A stretch of DNA of 36,599 nucleotides, taken from positions 1 through 36,599 of the forward strand of contig DXCK01000063.1 in NCBI GenBank assembly GCA_019116045.1, read 5' to 3'. The notes beneath the pieces are model-generated. The model ran no database searches, was not told the origin of the DNA, and saw nothing but the letters and a program-made list of their open reading frames with translations. Origin of the DNA: Candidatus Bacteroides merdipullorum (GTDB lineage: Bacteria; Bacteroidota; Bacteroidia; Bacteroidales; Bacteroidaceae). The position numbers and the translations under genes are program-made. Shown here one piece after another: positions 17,132-24,203 of this stretch. Numbering within the stretch: the first letter of the stretch is position 1; each line of letters opens with the position of its first letter.

Positions 17132-19447
17132 CTATTCTGCCTTCAAGATTATCTTTACCTTGGGTTGGGCTTTGAAGCGGGCTGTCTGAAAGCCGATGAA
17201 GAGGCTCTCTATCTCAGCGTCCTTCGAGGTGCGCAGGTAGAAACGGCCTTTGGTATCGGTCACGACGCCCTCCCCCTGGCCGTCCACCGGCTTCACGATG
17301 GCGCCGACAATGGGTTCGTCCTTCTCATCCACCACCACGCCTTCCACAATCATCTTCTCCTGAGCCTCAGCAGCAGCCTTGGTAGTCACTTCGATGGCTC
17401 CGTCCTTGGCCTGGTCGCCATACCTCTTGACGGCCTGCTCTCCCTTCAGTACCCGTATCTCAAAGATGTCCTCAGAAGAGAACGCCTTGACCTCTTCGTA
17501 AGGCACAACCTTTCCGTCGATGGCCCATACGGACTGCTTCTGGGGCTGCGCCTCGTCCTTGCCCAGCGAGAAGGTGACAGGCATCGTGTAGCGCACGGCC
17601 ACCGCCTTGCCATCCTGCTGACCGGGCGTCCAGCGGGGCATGGAGCTCACCAGGCGGATGGCCTCGGCGTCCAACGACGGGTCGATGCTGCGCACCACCT
17701 TCGGGTCGGTCACCTGCCCCGTCTCGTCCACCACGAACTGGAGGATGACGCGACCCTCTATGCCGTTTTCCTTGGCAATCTGTGGATACTGCAAGTTTTC
17801 TTTGATGAACTTCCTCATCGCCTGCGGACCGCCGGGAAAGGCAGGAGCCTGCTCCACCACCTCGTAGACACCGGCCACTTGCCCTTTCAGCCCGCCGTTC
17901 TGTGCCTTGGCCCCCTTCGTGACAACCACCATCACGCCGTTCTGCTGCCCGCGCGTGCCATAGGCAGCGGCTTGCTCGCCCTTCAGGACAATGACGCTCG
18001 CAATGCGGTCGGGCGTTATCTCTTTAGAGAAAGAAGCCTCGTCCATCGGTTTGCCGTCGACCACTATCAAGGGAGGTTCCACCTGCTCCACCTGAGAGAA
18101 ATTCTCGGCCAGCGTCGAAGGAAAATCGACGTACACGACATAGGTGGAGGCTACGGGTTTCCCGTCCTTCATCATGGGTGTCCAACGGGGCATCTCGTTG
18201 ACGAGGCGGATGGCTTCGGCGTCAAAGGCTTCGGCAATCCCTTTAGTAACCTTAGGCTGAGTGACACGCCCTTCTTCGTCGATGACAAAGCTGACGATGA
18301 CCGTCCCGCGCCGGGTGTCGACCAAGGGTGAACGCCGATTGTCATCCAGATACTTCTTTAAAGCCTGCTGGCCGCCCGGGAACTCGGGCACCTGTATAAC
18401 GGTGTCGGCCGATGCCGGGGTCTCGGCCACAGTCGGGGCGGCCGAGGCAGCCTCCGGCGGCAGAAGAGGTGTTTTTTCCACCTTGTTTTCTTTCACAATC
18501 GCCGCCAAATCCGTAACTTTGGCGCTGGAAAGCTGGTTGCTGACTCCCGATACTTCGGGCCGGGCGAAGACGGCAACCGCTACGGCTGCCAGCGGAAGTA
18601 CGTAGAGATACTTCGCGCACGCCCACTTACTTGATTTTTCTTTCGTCATCATAGTGATACGCTTTTTAAGTTTACTGTGATTCAAGCTGTTGGCCATAGA
18701 GTAGAGCCTTGTGCCAACAGTTTTTTTTATTAACAAGAGTTGATATTCCTTGGCATTGACGCCGGCGCAGAGCACCGCCTCGTCGGCCTCGTATTCGTGC
18801 ACCGTCTGCAGCTCCTGCTTCAAGAGCCAGGCGGCGGGGTTAAACCATTGCACGAAGCAGCAGAGGTCGGCCAGCAGCAAGTCCCACGAGTGGCCGCGCC
18901 GGATGTGCGCCAGTTCGTGCACGAGGATGGGGCGGCCGTCTTCCTCCAAATCGCGGCGGGCGATGACGATACACCGCATCCAACTGAACGGGGCGATGTC
19001 GCGCCCGTGCACCAGCAGCCAGACACGGGGCGCATCGGGCACATAGCGGCGGATGTCCTCGCGGTGCATCCCTCGCAACAGTTGGCCCAGGCGGAAGAGC
19101 GAACAGACGTTGCGCCCCAGGAAGAAGAGCACGCCTGCACTGTAAAGCACCAGCAACACCAGCGGCCACACCGCCCTCGCCTCCTGCACGGGGGCGGGCG
19201 ACGCTTCGGACATTGCTTCGGCCAGGGCCAGCCACTCTTCCAGCGTCAGCATCCCCTGCCCCACGCCCGTGGGTTGCTCCGTGCTGACCTCTATCAACGG
19301 CACCACGGCCGCCAGCAACAGCACACCCAGCAGGGTCACGCGGTTGAAGCGGTGCAGGGTCTCGCGGCTCAGCAGCAGGCGGTAGAACAGGTAGAACGCC
19401 GCCAGGCAGAGGGCGGACTTGAGGATGTAGACTAAAAAGATGCCCAT
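17132..19447 (-). CDS. BlaR1-like M56 metallopeptidase fused to TonB-C, plug-like and carboxypeptidase-regulatory modules
   Basis: A 771-aa protein in the order: membrane helices at about 2-25, 38-51 and 93-111; M56 zinc-peptidase motif HELAH at 177-181 with EYEADEAV near 218; a further helix at about 281-296; TonB C-terminal-like domain (PEFPGG to MPRWTP) at 354-440; receptor-plug-like segment (VVDGKP, VLKGEQAAAYG) at 458-512; second TonB-C domain at 534-625; second plug-like segment at 638-690; carboxypeptidase regulatory-like beta domain to the end. A BlaR1 protein normally cleaves its partner BlaI. No penicillin-binding sensor domain is present, so it is not a beta-lactam sensor of the classical kind. 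The start at 19447 is chosen because GGAGG lies 9 nt upstream; an ATG at 19456 abuts that GGAGG. Confidence 0.9.
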   Translation of the reverse strand: MGIFLVYILKSALCLAAFYLFYRLLLSRETLHRFNRVTLLGVLLLAAVVPLIEVSTEQPTGVGQGMLTLEEWLALAEAMSEASPAPVQEARAVWPLVLLVLYSAGVLFFLGRNVCSLFRLGQLLRGMHREDIRRYVPDAPRVWLLVHGRDIAPFSWMRCIVIARRDLEEDGRPILVHELAHIRRGHSWDLLLADLCCFVQWFNPAAWLLKQELQTVHEYEADEAVLCAGVNAKEYQLLLIKKTVGTRLYSMANSLNHSKLKKRITMMTKEKSSKWACAKYLYVLPLAAVAVAVFARPEVSGVSNQLSSAKVTDLAAIVKENKVEKTPLLPPEAASAAPTVAETPASADTVIQVPEFPGGQQALKKYLDDNRRSPLVDTRRGTVIVSFVIDEEGRVTQPKVTKGIAEAFDAEAIRLVNEMPRWTPMMKDGKPVASTYVVYVDFPSTLAENFSQVEQVEPPLIVVDGKPMDEASFSKEITPDRIASVIVLKGEQAAAYGTRGQQNGVMVVVTKGAKAQNGGLKGQVAGVYEVVEQAPAFPGGPQAMRKFIKENLQYPQIAKENGIEGRVILQFVVDETGQVTDPKVVRSIDPSLDAEAIRLVSSMPRWTPGQQDGKAVAVRYTMPVTFSLGKDEAQPQKQSVWAIDGKVVPYEEVKAFSSEDIFEIRVLKGEQAVKRYGDQAKDGAIEVTTKAAAEAQEKMIVEGVVVDEKDEPIVGAIVKPVDGQGEGVVTDTKGRFYLRTSKDAEIESLFIGFQTARFKAQPKVKIILKAE

Positions 19448-19449
19448 CG

Positions 19450-19812
19450 TCAACATCCTCCTTCCTCCACTTGCTTAATCAGTTGCTTCAGCTCTTCCAC
19501 CGAAATCTTCTCCTCCTGCACCAGCGACGAGACGACGCCCAGGTAGGAGTTGTCGAAATACTTGCTGACGACGCCGCGCAGCGTGCCCCGGCGGTAGTCG
19601 TCGCGCGTCACCGTGGCGTAGTACTGATAGGTGTTGCCAAACGTCTTGTGCGCCACGAAGCCCTTCTCCTCCAGCCCCCGCACCACGGTGGACAGGGTGT
19701 TGAAGTGGGGCTTCGGGTCGGCGTAGAATGTCAGCATCTCCTTCACAAACAGCGGGCCTTTCTCCCAGAACAAGGCCATCGCTTCTTCCTCTTTTGCAGT
19801 CAGTCTTTTCAT
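19450..19812 (-). CDS. BlaI/MecI/CopY-family repressor
   Basis: A 120-aa winged-helix repressor. The N-terminal domain LTAKEEEAMALFWEKGPLFVKEML followed by HFNTLSTVVRGLEEKGFV is typical of BlaI/MecI, with the recognition helix around residues 38-50. The C-terminal half (VSKYFDNSYLGVVSSLVQEEKISVEELKQLIKQVEEG) is the dimerisation region. The stop lies next to the start of the BlaR-like gene, so the two form an operon. It probably represses its own promoter through the operator at 19837-19897 and is inactivated by the partner metallopeptidase. Which other genes it controls is unknown; no beta-lactamase is nearby. Confidence 0.93.
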   Translation of the reverse strand: MKRLTAKEEEAMALFWEKGPLFVKEMLTFYADPKPHFNTLSTVVRGLEEKGFVAHKTFGNTYQYYATVTRDDYRRGTLRGVVSKYFDNSYLGVVSSLVQEEKISVEELKQLIKQVEEGGC

Positions 19813-19836
19813 CGTTTCTCGGTTTTGAGTGCAAAT

Positions 19837-19897
19837 AACTAAAATATTTAGTTCATTACCTAATTCTTTTAGTTAAACTAAACTAAAGGTTTTAGTT
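19837..19897. promoter_or_regulatory. Operator cluster upstream of the BlaI-like gene
   Basis: Six 7-nt half-sites lie within 61 bp: AACTAAA at 19837, 19876 and 19881, and TTTAGTT at 19847, 19868 and 19891. Two perfect dyads AACTAAA-N3-TTTAGTT occupy 19837-19853 and 19881-19897, 44 bp apart, with a dyad of opposite orientation (19868-19882) in between. The proximal dyad lies 25 nt before the repressor ATG and overlaps the expected promoter region, as expected for autorepression. Confidence 0.75.
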
Positions 19898-19996
19898 TGC
19901 TACGGCTGACGGGCGGCAGCAGAGGGTCGGCGGCCCGTGTGCGGAAGAGGCAAGGCTCGCCCCCGGAAGAGGCGCGGCCCGTGTCCGAAGGAAATC

Positions 19997-20143
19997 TCCA
20001 AGCATCTTGGAAAGGGTTTCCAAGCATCTTGGAAAGGGCGTCCAAACATCTTGGACAGGGCGTCCAAACATCTTGGACAGGGTGTCCAGACATCTTGGAC
20101 AGGGTGTCCAGGCATCTTGGACAGGGTGTCCAGGCATCTTGGA
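19997..20143. repeat. Tandem array of 22-bp palindromic units
   Basis: Six full 22-bp units start at 19997, 20019, 20041, 20063, 20085 and 20107, plus a 15-nt partial unit at 20129-20143. Each has the form TCCAnnCATCTTGGA plus a GGG-containing linker. The units carry inverted repeats: TTTCCAAG-CAT-CTTGGAAA in unit 2, GTCCAA/TTGGAC in units 3-4 and TGTCCA/TGGACA in units 5-6. The outer pair changes T-A to G-C on both sides together. There are no unique spacers, so this is not CRISPR. Confidence 0.92.
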
Positions 20144-20189
20144 CGCCGTAGAGGGGCATCGGCACAAATAGGTAGGACGCGCGCGGAAA

Positions 20190-20237
20190 ATACCTACAAA
20201 TGGCGATTGCAGATGTCGGCGGAAATGCCTTACTTTG
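20190..20237 (+). promoter_or_regulatory. Hemerythrin operon promoter with ATACC-N8-GNNATTGC element
   Basis: The element at 20190-20210 begins ATACCTA and ends GCGATTGC. After exactly 19 nt comes TTACTTTG (20230-20237), a -7 box with one mismatch. ATTGC falls at the -33 position. An inverted ATAGGTA lies further upstream at 20168-20174. The same geometry is found at 21815-21862 and 28898-28945 on the other strand. Confidence 0.6.
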
Positions 20238-20273
20238 TGGGTTGAAACGAAACCAAGTAACCAGTAAACCGCA

Positions 20274-20978
20274 ATGAATGAACCGCATAAATACCGCGCG
20301 ACGGACAAGATGAGCGACCTCATCTGCGACAACTACTCGCTGCTGATGGTGATGAGCCGCTTCGGCCTGTCGCTGGGCTTCGGCGACAAGAGTGTGAAAG
20401 ACGTCTGCCAGGCGCAGGGCGTGGACTACCGCACGTTCCTGGCCGTGGCCAACTTCATCAGCGAAGACCAGTGCACGTACGACGAAGACAGCACCGACTT
20501 CTCGCTCGCCGCCCTGATGGACTACCTGAAGCGCGCGCACGCCTACTTCCTCGACTTCAACCTGCCGGCCATACGCCGAAAGCTCATCGAGGCCATCGAC
20601 TGCTCGGCGCCCGATGGCGTGGCGATGCTCATCCTGCGCTACTTCGACGAATATGCCAAGGAGGTGCGCCGCCACATGGAGTATGAAAACGAAGCCGTCT
20701 TCACCTACGTCGACGGGCTGCTGGCCGGACGCCTGTCCGACCGCTTCAGCATAGCCACCTTCGTGAGCAAGCACAACAGCATCGACACCAAGCTGAAGGA
20801 ACTGAAGAACATCATCATCAAATATTATCCGGAGACGGGCAACAACAACCTGCTGAACGCCGTGCTGTTCGACATCTTCAACTGCGAGCAGGACCTCGCC
20901 TCGCACTGCCGCGTAGAGGACTTCCTCTTCGTACCCGCCGTGACGCAAATGGAAAGGAAACTGAAAGATGAACAATAG
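20274..20978 (+). CDS. Hemerythrin-domain protein (RIC/ScdA-like)
   Basis: A 234-aa protein. An N-terminal segment (residues 14-50, RFGLSLGFGDKSVKDVC) resembles the ScdA_N/DUF542 domain but lacks its Cys pair. The rest is a four-helix hemerythrin-like domain with candidate diiron ligands His89, His134, Glu138, His167, His211 and Glu215. RIC/YtfE/ScdA proteins repair Fe-S clusters damaged by nitric oxide or oxidants, or handle NO in the cytosol. Its stop overlaps the start of the LuxR-type gene by 11 nt, so the two are translationally linked. The promoter shares an element with the ncRNA candidate and the porin operon. Function in NO or oxidative stress is inferred from the family. Confidence 0.88.
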   Translation: MNEPHKYRATDKMSDLICDNYSLLMVMSRFGLSLGFGDKSVKDVCQAQGVDYRTFLAVANFISEDQCTYDEDSTDFSLAALMDYLKRAHAYFLDFNLPAIRRKLIEAIDCSAPDGVAMLILRYFDEYAKEVRRHMEYENEAVFTYVDGLLAGRLSDRFSIATFVSKHNSIDTKLKELKNIIIKYYPETGNNNLLNAVLFDIFNCEQDLASHCRVEDFLFVPAVTQMERKLKDEQ

Positions 20979-21585
20979 CCCATCATTGAAAATAGTCGTC
21001 GCAGAGACCTCCGTCATCATACGCAGCGGACTGGCCGCCGTGCTGAAGCGCATCCCCAACCTGAACGCGCAACCCGTCGAGATTGCTTCGCCCGAATCGC
21101 TGTCACACTACATGCAGATGCACACGCCGGACATCGTCATCGCCAACCCCACCTTCGGCGGATGGTTCGACCTGCTGGCCTTCAAGGCCTCACACGAACG
21201 GGCGGCAAACACCAAGTTCATGGCGCTGGTCAGTTCGGTGATTGACCCCAACGTGCTGAAAGCCTACGACGGACACTTCTCCATCTGCGACGACACCGAC
21301 GCCATCAGCGAACACATCAGCCGCCTGCTGCACACCGAGGAGGAGGAAGACGACACGGGCGGAGCCGACGTGCTGAGCCAACGCGAGAAGGAAATAATCA
21401 CGTGCGTGGTGAAAGGCATGACCAACAAGGCCATCGCGGACAAGCTCTTCCTCTCCGTACACACCATCATCACCCACCGCAGGAACATCGCCCGCAAGCT
21501 GCAAATACACTCACCGGCCGGACTCACCATCTACGCCATCGTCAACAAGCTGGTGGAACTGCAAGACATCAAGGAACAGCTCTGA
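20968..21585 (+). CDS. LuxR/NarL-type regulator with degenerate receiver domain
   Basis: A 205-aa protein with a receiver-like N-terminus (residues 7-118) and a LuxR-type HTH at about 136-195 (LSQREKEIITCVVKGMTNKAIADKLFLSVHTIITHRRNIARKL). The receiver lacks the phospho-acceptor: the position that is Asp in NarL-type regulators reads IANPT with Asn60, and the acidic pair is reduced to Ala12-Glu13. It is therefore probably not controlled by phosphorylation; direct ligand or redox sensing, or constitutive binding, is possible. No kinase gene is nearby. It overlaps the hemerythrin gene by 11 nt. It is the natural candidate to bind the shared promoter element of this region, but this is inference. 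Confidence 0.9.
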   Translation: MNNSPSLKIVVAETSVIIRSGLAAVLKRIPNLNAQPVEIASPESLSHYMQMHTPDIVIANPTFGGWFDLLAFKASHERAANTKFMALVSSVIDPNVLKAYDGHFSICDDTDAISEHISRLLHTEEEEDDTGGADVLSQREKEIITCVVKGMTNKAIADKLFLSVHTIITHRRNIARKLQIHSPAGLTIYAIVNKLVELQDIKEQL

Positions 21586-21596
21586 ACCGGACGATG

Positions 21597-21690
21597 AGTG
21601 ACGAGCTACAAGCTACGAGCTACGAGTCGTATTGAAGAACGTTTCCGAACGCTTCCTCCACTCGTAGCTCGTAGCTTGTAGCTCGTCACT
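21597..21690. repeat. Perfect 30-bp inverted repeat with 34-nt loop
   Basis: Arms at 21597-21626 and 21661-21690 are exactly complementary over 30 nt. Each arm itself contains repeats of the word GAGCTAC (ACGAGCTAC-AAGCTACGAGCTACG). The left arm starts 12 nt after the LuxR-type stop. No T-run follows either side, so it is not a standard terminator. An RNA copy would form a very stable hairpin. Confidence 0.93.
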
Positions 21691-21706
21691 ATTTCCCCCG
21701 CAGCCG

Positions 21707-21757
21707 AAAAAACATTCCCGCCTCGCGATATCACATCGGAAGGCGGGAACTCTTTTA
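21707..21757. terminator. Bidirectional terminator
   Basis: TTCCCGCCT (21715-21723) pairs with AGGCGGGAA (21741-21749). On the minus strand six Us follow closely (A-run 21707-21712). On the plus strand TCTTTTA follows at 21751-21757. It can end the hemerythrin-LuxR transcript and the minus-strand RNA candidate or ccsA read-through. Confidence 0.7.
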
Positions 21758-21810
21758 TCTTCATAAAAGTGGTTACGTAATTATGACTAACTAATTCATT
21801 CAAATCTCAC
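21707..21810 (-). ncRNA. Candidate small RNA of about 100 nt
   Basis: A complete minus-strand promoter (ATTGC, 19 nt, TACCTTTG) predicts a start near 21810. A terminator hairpin followed by six Us ends the transcript at about 21707. No credible protein is encoded: the only open frame begins with TTG at 21803 and runs through the hairpin and the inverted repeat. The 5' part is AT-rich and probably single-stranded, a layout common in small regulatory RNAs. I do not recognise a known family. It lies between the hemerythrin-LuxR operon and the CcsBA operon and shares promoter architecture with both. Confidence 0.4.
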
Positions 21811-21814
21811 GCGA

Positions 21815-21893
21815 CAAAGGTACAGCTTCCTGCCGGACTGCGCAATCGCTTGATTTAGGTATAATGCTCCGTGCCGGTCATTACAAATAGGTA
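21815..21893 (-). promoter_or_regulatory. Promoter of the small-RNA candidate with ATACC-N8-GNNATTGC element
   Basis: Read on the minus strand: TACCTATTTGT (21893-21883), then a 21-nt element beginning ATACCTAA and ending GCGATTGC (21862-21842), 19 nt, and TACCTTTG (21822-21815). The -7 box is a full consensus match. ATACCTA-N7-CGATTGC is identical in form to the hemerythrin promoter. Confidence 0.6.
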
Positions 21894-21921
21894 ATACTGC
21901 GGACACGCCCCCTGCCCCGAC

Positions 21922-24171
21922 TCAAGCATAGCTGTGCATCCCGCCCAGCAGGAAGTTCACCCCAAAGTACGTGACCAGCACGCACAAGAAAGCCAGCACG
22001 GCAAACACGTGGAAGAACAACGGCCGGCGAAACCGGGGCAATGAGGCCGGATGCAGCGCAAAGGCATAGACCAGCAGCGTGACGAGTGCCCACACCTCCT
22101 TGGGGTCCCAGCCCCAGTAACGACCCCACGACACATTGGCCCACACCGCACCGATGAAGATGCCCAGGGCGAGCAGGAACACTGCCGGACAGAGCAACAG
22201 ACGGCTGAGCACCTGCAGGCGCTCCACCTCCGTGCGGGAGCCTTCGCCGCGTGCTGTCAGGTGCAGCACCAGGGCCGCCACGCCGTTCAGCATGACGAAG
22301 GCCAGCAGGGCGTAGGCCAGCATGATGACCACCACGTGCAGGCTGAGCAGGGGCGACGAAAGGACAGGCATCAGGTGCGTCACTTGGGGATTGGCCTCGC
22401 CCATCATCGACACCAACAGGGCCAGACCGCTCAGCAGGAAGCCGAAGGCCACCGACAAGGGCAGGCGACGGCGGAAGAACCAGGCCAACAGCAGGGCACA
22501 GGCGGCCAGCAGTTGCATGGTCTCGTGGCCGTTGGACAGGGGCAGGTGTCCACTTGCCAAACCGCGCAACGTCATCGTCGTGCCGAGGAAAAGCAACTCG
22601 ACCAGCAGCAACACGGCCAACACGCGGCCCGCCCACGTCTGCCCCCGGCGGCGGAGCACCAGGCGACGGCAGTAGTAGACGAAGGCCAACAATCCTATCG
22701 TCAGCGAGACGAAGGCCAACGGACGGCTGTTGTTCAGGCGGTTGTAGAGTGTCTCGGCACGGAAGCGCAGGGGTGAGGGCAGGTAGCCTGCCGCCGTCCG
22801 CTCCTGATAGGTGCGAATCTTCCCGACCAACTTCTCCACCCGCACAAAGTCCTTGCGGGCCACCTGCTCGGCCACGTAGTTCATGCTGCCGCGCACGAAC
22901 GACTGCTCGTCGAGGGGCATCGCGCGGGGCAGACGGTCGGACAGCGAGAGCCATCTGAGGTGTCGCCTGCCTGACAGACTGTCTTCCGTCTCCACGAAGG
23001 GATAGAGCCGCCAAAGGCTTCCGGCCGCCACCTGGCTGACCAGACTGAACTGCTCGTTGGCCTCTTCCAAGGCGTGCCGCTCGCCGGCGGACGCGCGTTG
23101 CAGCAGGTCTTCGTCCAGCTTATAGCCCTCGCGCCCCACGAAGTCGGTCAGGCGGGCATAGCGTCCCTCGACGCCGAGTAGGGAGCGCACCGCCGCACTC
23201 CGGATACGGATGACGGGCTCGGCCTTCCAGTCGTCGTAGTAGAAGAACCAGCCGGTCAGCACTTGCTCAGGCGTCAGGCCCTTATAGGAAGGTTTCCCGC
23301 AGAGCTTCACGGTGAAGTCCTTGGCCAAGGTCTGCAGGGGGCAGATGCGGTCGTTGTAGTAGACATAGAGTCGTCCGAAGGCGGCAGCCGTCTCGCGGGG
23401 CAGGGCACGGGGTGCATCAGACGCGGAGGCGGCAACGGCAGGCAACGACAGGAGGCACAGGCAAGCACAAGCGACCGACCCGCGCAGCAAGGGATGGCGG
23501 CACAGGCGGCGGAACTCGCTGCGACGGTCGAAAAAGAAGAGGATGCACGCGAGCAGCAGCAAGGCGTAGCCCGTGTAGGTGAAGCCGATGCCCCACGGGT
23601 CGTAGGCGACGGACAGGGTGGCGCCCCGCCCGTCGGAGTCGTAGCGCGACTGGTAGAAGCGGTAGTAGCGGTGGCGGAAGATACGGTTCATAGACACTTC
23701 GCCTTCGCGCGTCGTGCCGTCGGCCTCCGTCACGGTGAAACGGCTGACGAAGTCCATCGGCGCCGTCGTACCCGGGTAATACTCCAGCCGGAACTCCCTG
23801 AGCGAGAGCCCGAAGGGCAGGGGTTCTTCCCCACCGCCGGACAAGGTAAACGTGCGGAGCGGCTCGGCGGCGTCTTGCCTGAGATGCACCGCCCCCTGTT
23901 TCCCGAACAGATGGGTCACCAATGCCCCGGCCAGAATCAGCAGGAACGAGACGTGGAGCACGAACGTAGGCACACGCCGATACAGCCGACGCCCCACATA
24001 TACCGCCGAGGCTACGGCCACCACTGCCCACAGCCCGACGAACCAGGGCGAAGCGTAGACGGCCTCCAGCGCGAAGGCGGTGCCGCGCAGCTTCTCGAGC
24101 ACCGTGGCTGTCATCAGCACCAGCACCAGCACGGCTGCCCCACCAAAAGAGAGGTATTTCAGTCCTTTCAT
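21922..24171 (-). CDS. CcsBA-type cytochrome c synthase (ResB-like plus CcsA domains)
   Basis: A 749-aa polytopic membrane protein. The N-terminal half is ResB/CcsB-like: helices at about 6-23, 45-60 and 69-85, then a large periplasmic region and a helix near 185-205. The C-terminal part is CcsA-like, with GHLPLSNGHETM and the heme-handling WWD-type motif ANVSWGRYWGWDPKEVWAL (WGWD at about 686-689). System II synthases export heme and attach it to CxxCH motifs. The start at 24171 (MKGLKYLS) is preferred; the frame continues upstream only through the 24-bp repeat array. It is last in the porin-imelysin-di-heme operon and probably matures the di-heme lipoprotein encoded upstream. Confidence 0.9.
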   Translation of the reverse strand: MKGLKYLSFGGAAVLVLVLMTATVLEKLRGTAFALEAVYASPWFVGLWAVVAVASAVYVGRRLYRRVPTFVLHVSFLLILAGALVTHLFGKQGAVHLRQDAAEPLRTFTLSGGGEEPLPFGLSLREFRLEYYPGTTAPMDFVSRFTVTEADGTTREGEVSMNRIFRHRYYRFYQSRYDSDGRGATLSVAYDPWGIGFTYTGYALLLLACILFFFDRRSEFRRLCRHPLLRGSVACACLCLLSLPAVAASASDAPRALPRETAAAFGRLYVYYNDRICPLQTLAKDFTVKLCGKPSYKGLTPEQVLTGWFFYYDDWKAEPVIRIRSAAVRSLLGVEGRYARLTDFVGREGYKLDEDLLQRASAGERHALEEANEQFSLVSQVAAGSLWRLYPFVETEDSLSGRRHLRWLSLSDRLPRAMPLDEQSFVRGSMNYVAEQVARKDFVRVEKLVGKIRTYQERTAAGYLPSPLRFRAETLYNRLNNSRPLAFVSLTIGLLAFVYYCRRLVLRRRGQTWAGRVLAVLLLVELLFLGTTMTLRGLASGHLPLSNGHETMQLLAACALLLAWFFRRRLPLSVAFGFLLSGLALLVSMMGEANPQVTHLMPVLSSPLLSLHVVVIMLAYALLAFVMLNGVAALVLHLTARGEGSRTEVERLQVLSRLLLCPAVFLLALGIFIGAVWANVSWGRYWGWDPKEVWALVTLLVYAFALHPASLPRFRRPLFFHVFAVLAFLCVLVTYFGVNFLLGGMHSYA

Positions 24172-24203
24172 ACGGATAGTTTTTGTTCTTAAACAGACGC
24201 GAA

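Larger units (their letters stand above)
19813..20273. other. Intergenic region between the BlaI-like and hemerythrin genes
   Basis: No gene was seen in these 461 bases. From left to right the region holds the BlaI operator (19837-19897), a GC-rich stretch with a directly repeated word CGGCCCGTGT (19932 and 19973), the 22-bp tandem array (19997-20143) and the hemerythrin promoter (20190-20237). Short open frames through the array are by-products of the repeat. Confidence 0.7.
21586..21921. other. Intergenic region between the LuxR-type gene and ccsA
   Basis: No protein gene was seen in these 336 bases. The region holds a perfect 30-bp inverted repeat (21597-21690), a terminator hairpin usable on both strands (21707-21757), a candidate minus-strand RNA gene (21707-21810) and its promoter (21815-21893). 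Confidence 0.7.

Noticed and set aside
17132..19812. Beta-lactam resistance sensor/repressor pair
   Set aside because: The BlaR-like protein lacks a penicillin-binding sensor domain and no beta-lactamase or mecA-like gene is present in the window.
19997..20143. CRISPR array
   Set aside because: Units are contiguous with no unique spacers, and no cas gene is nearby. The same applies to the arrays at 24204 and 34987.
21606..21803. Short minus-strand protein downstream of the small-RNA promoter
   Set aside because: It starts with TTG and runs through a terminator hairpin and the 30-bp inverted repeat; composition is not protein-like.
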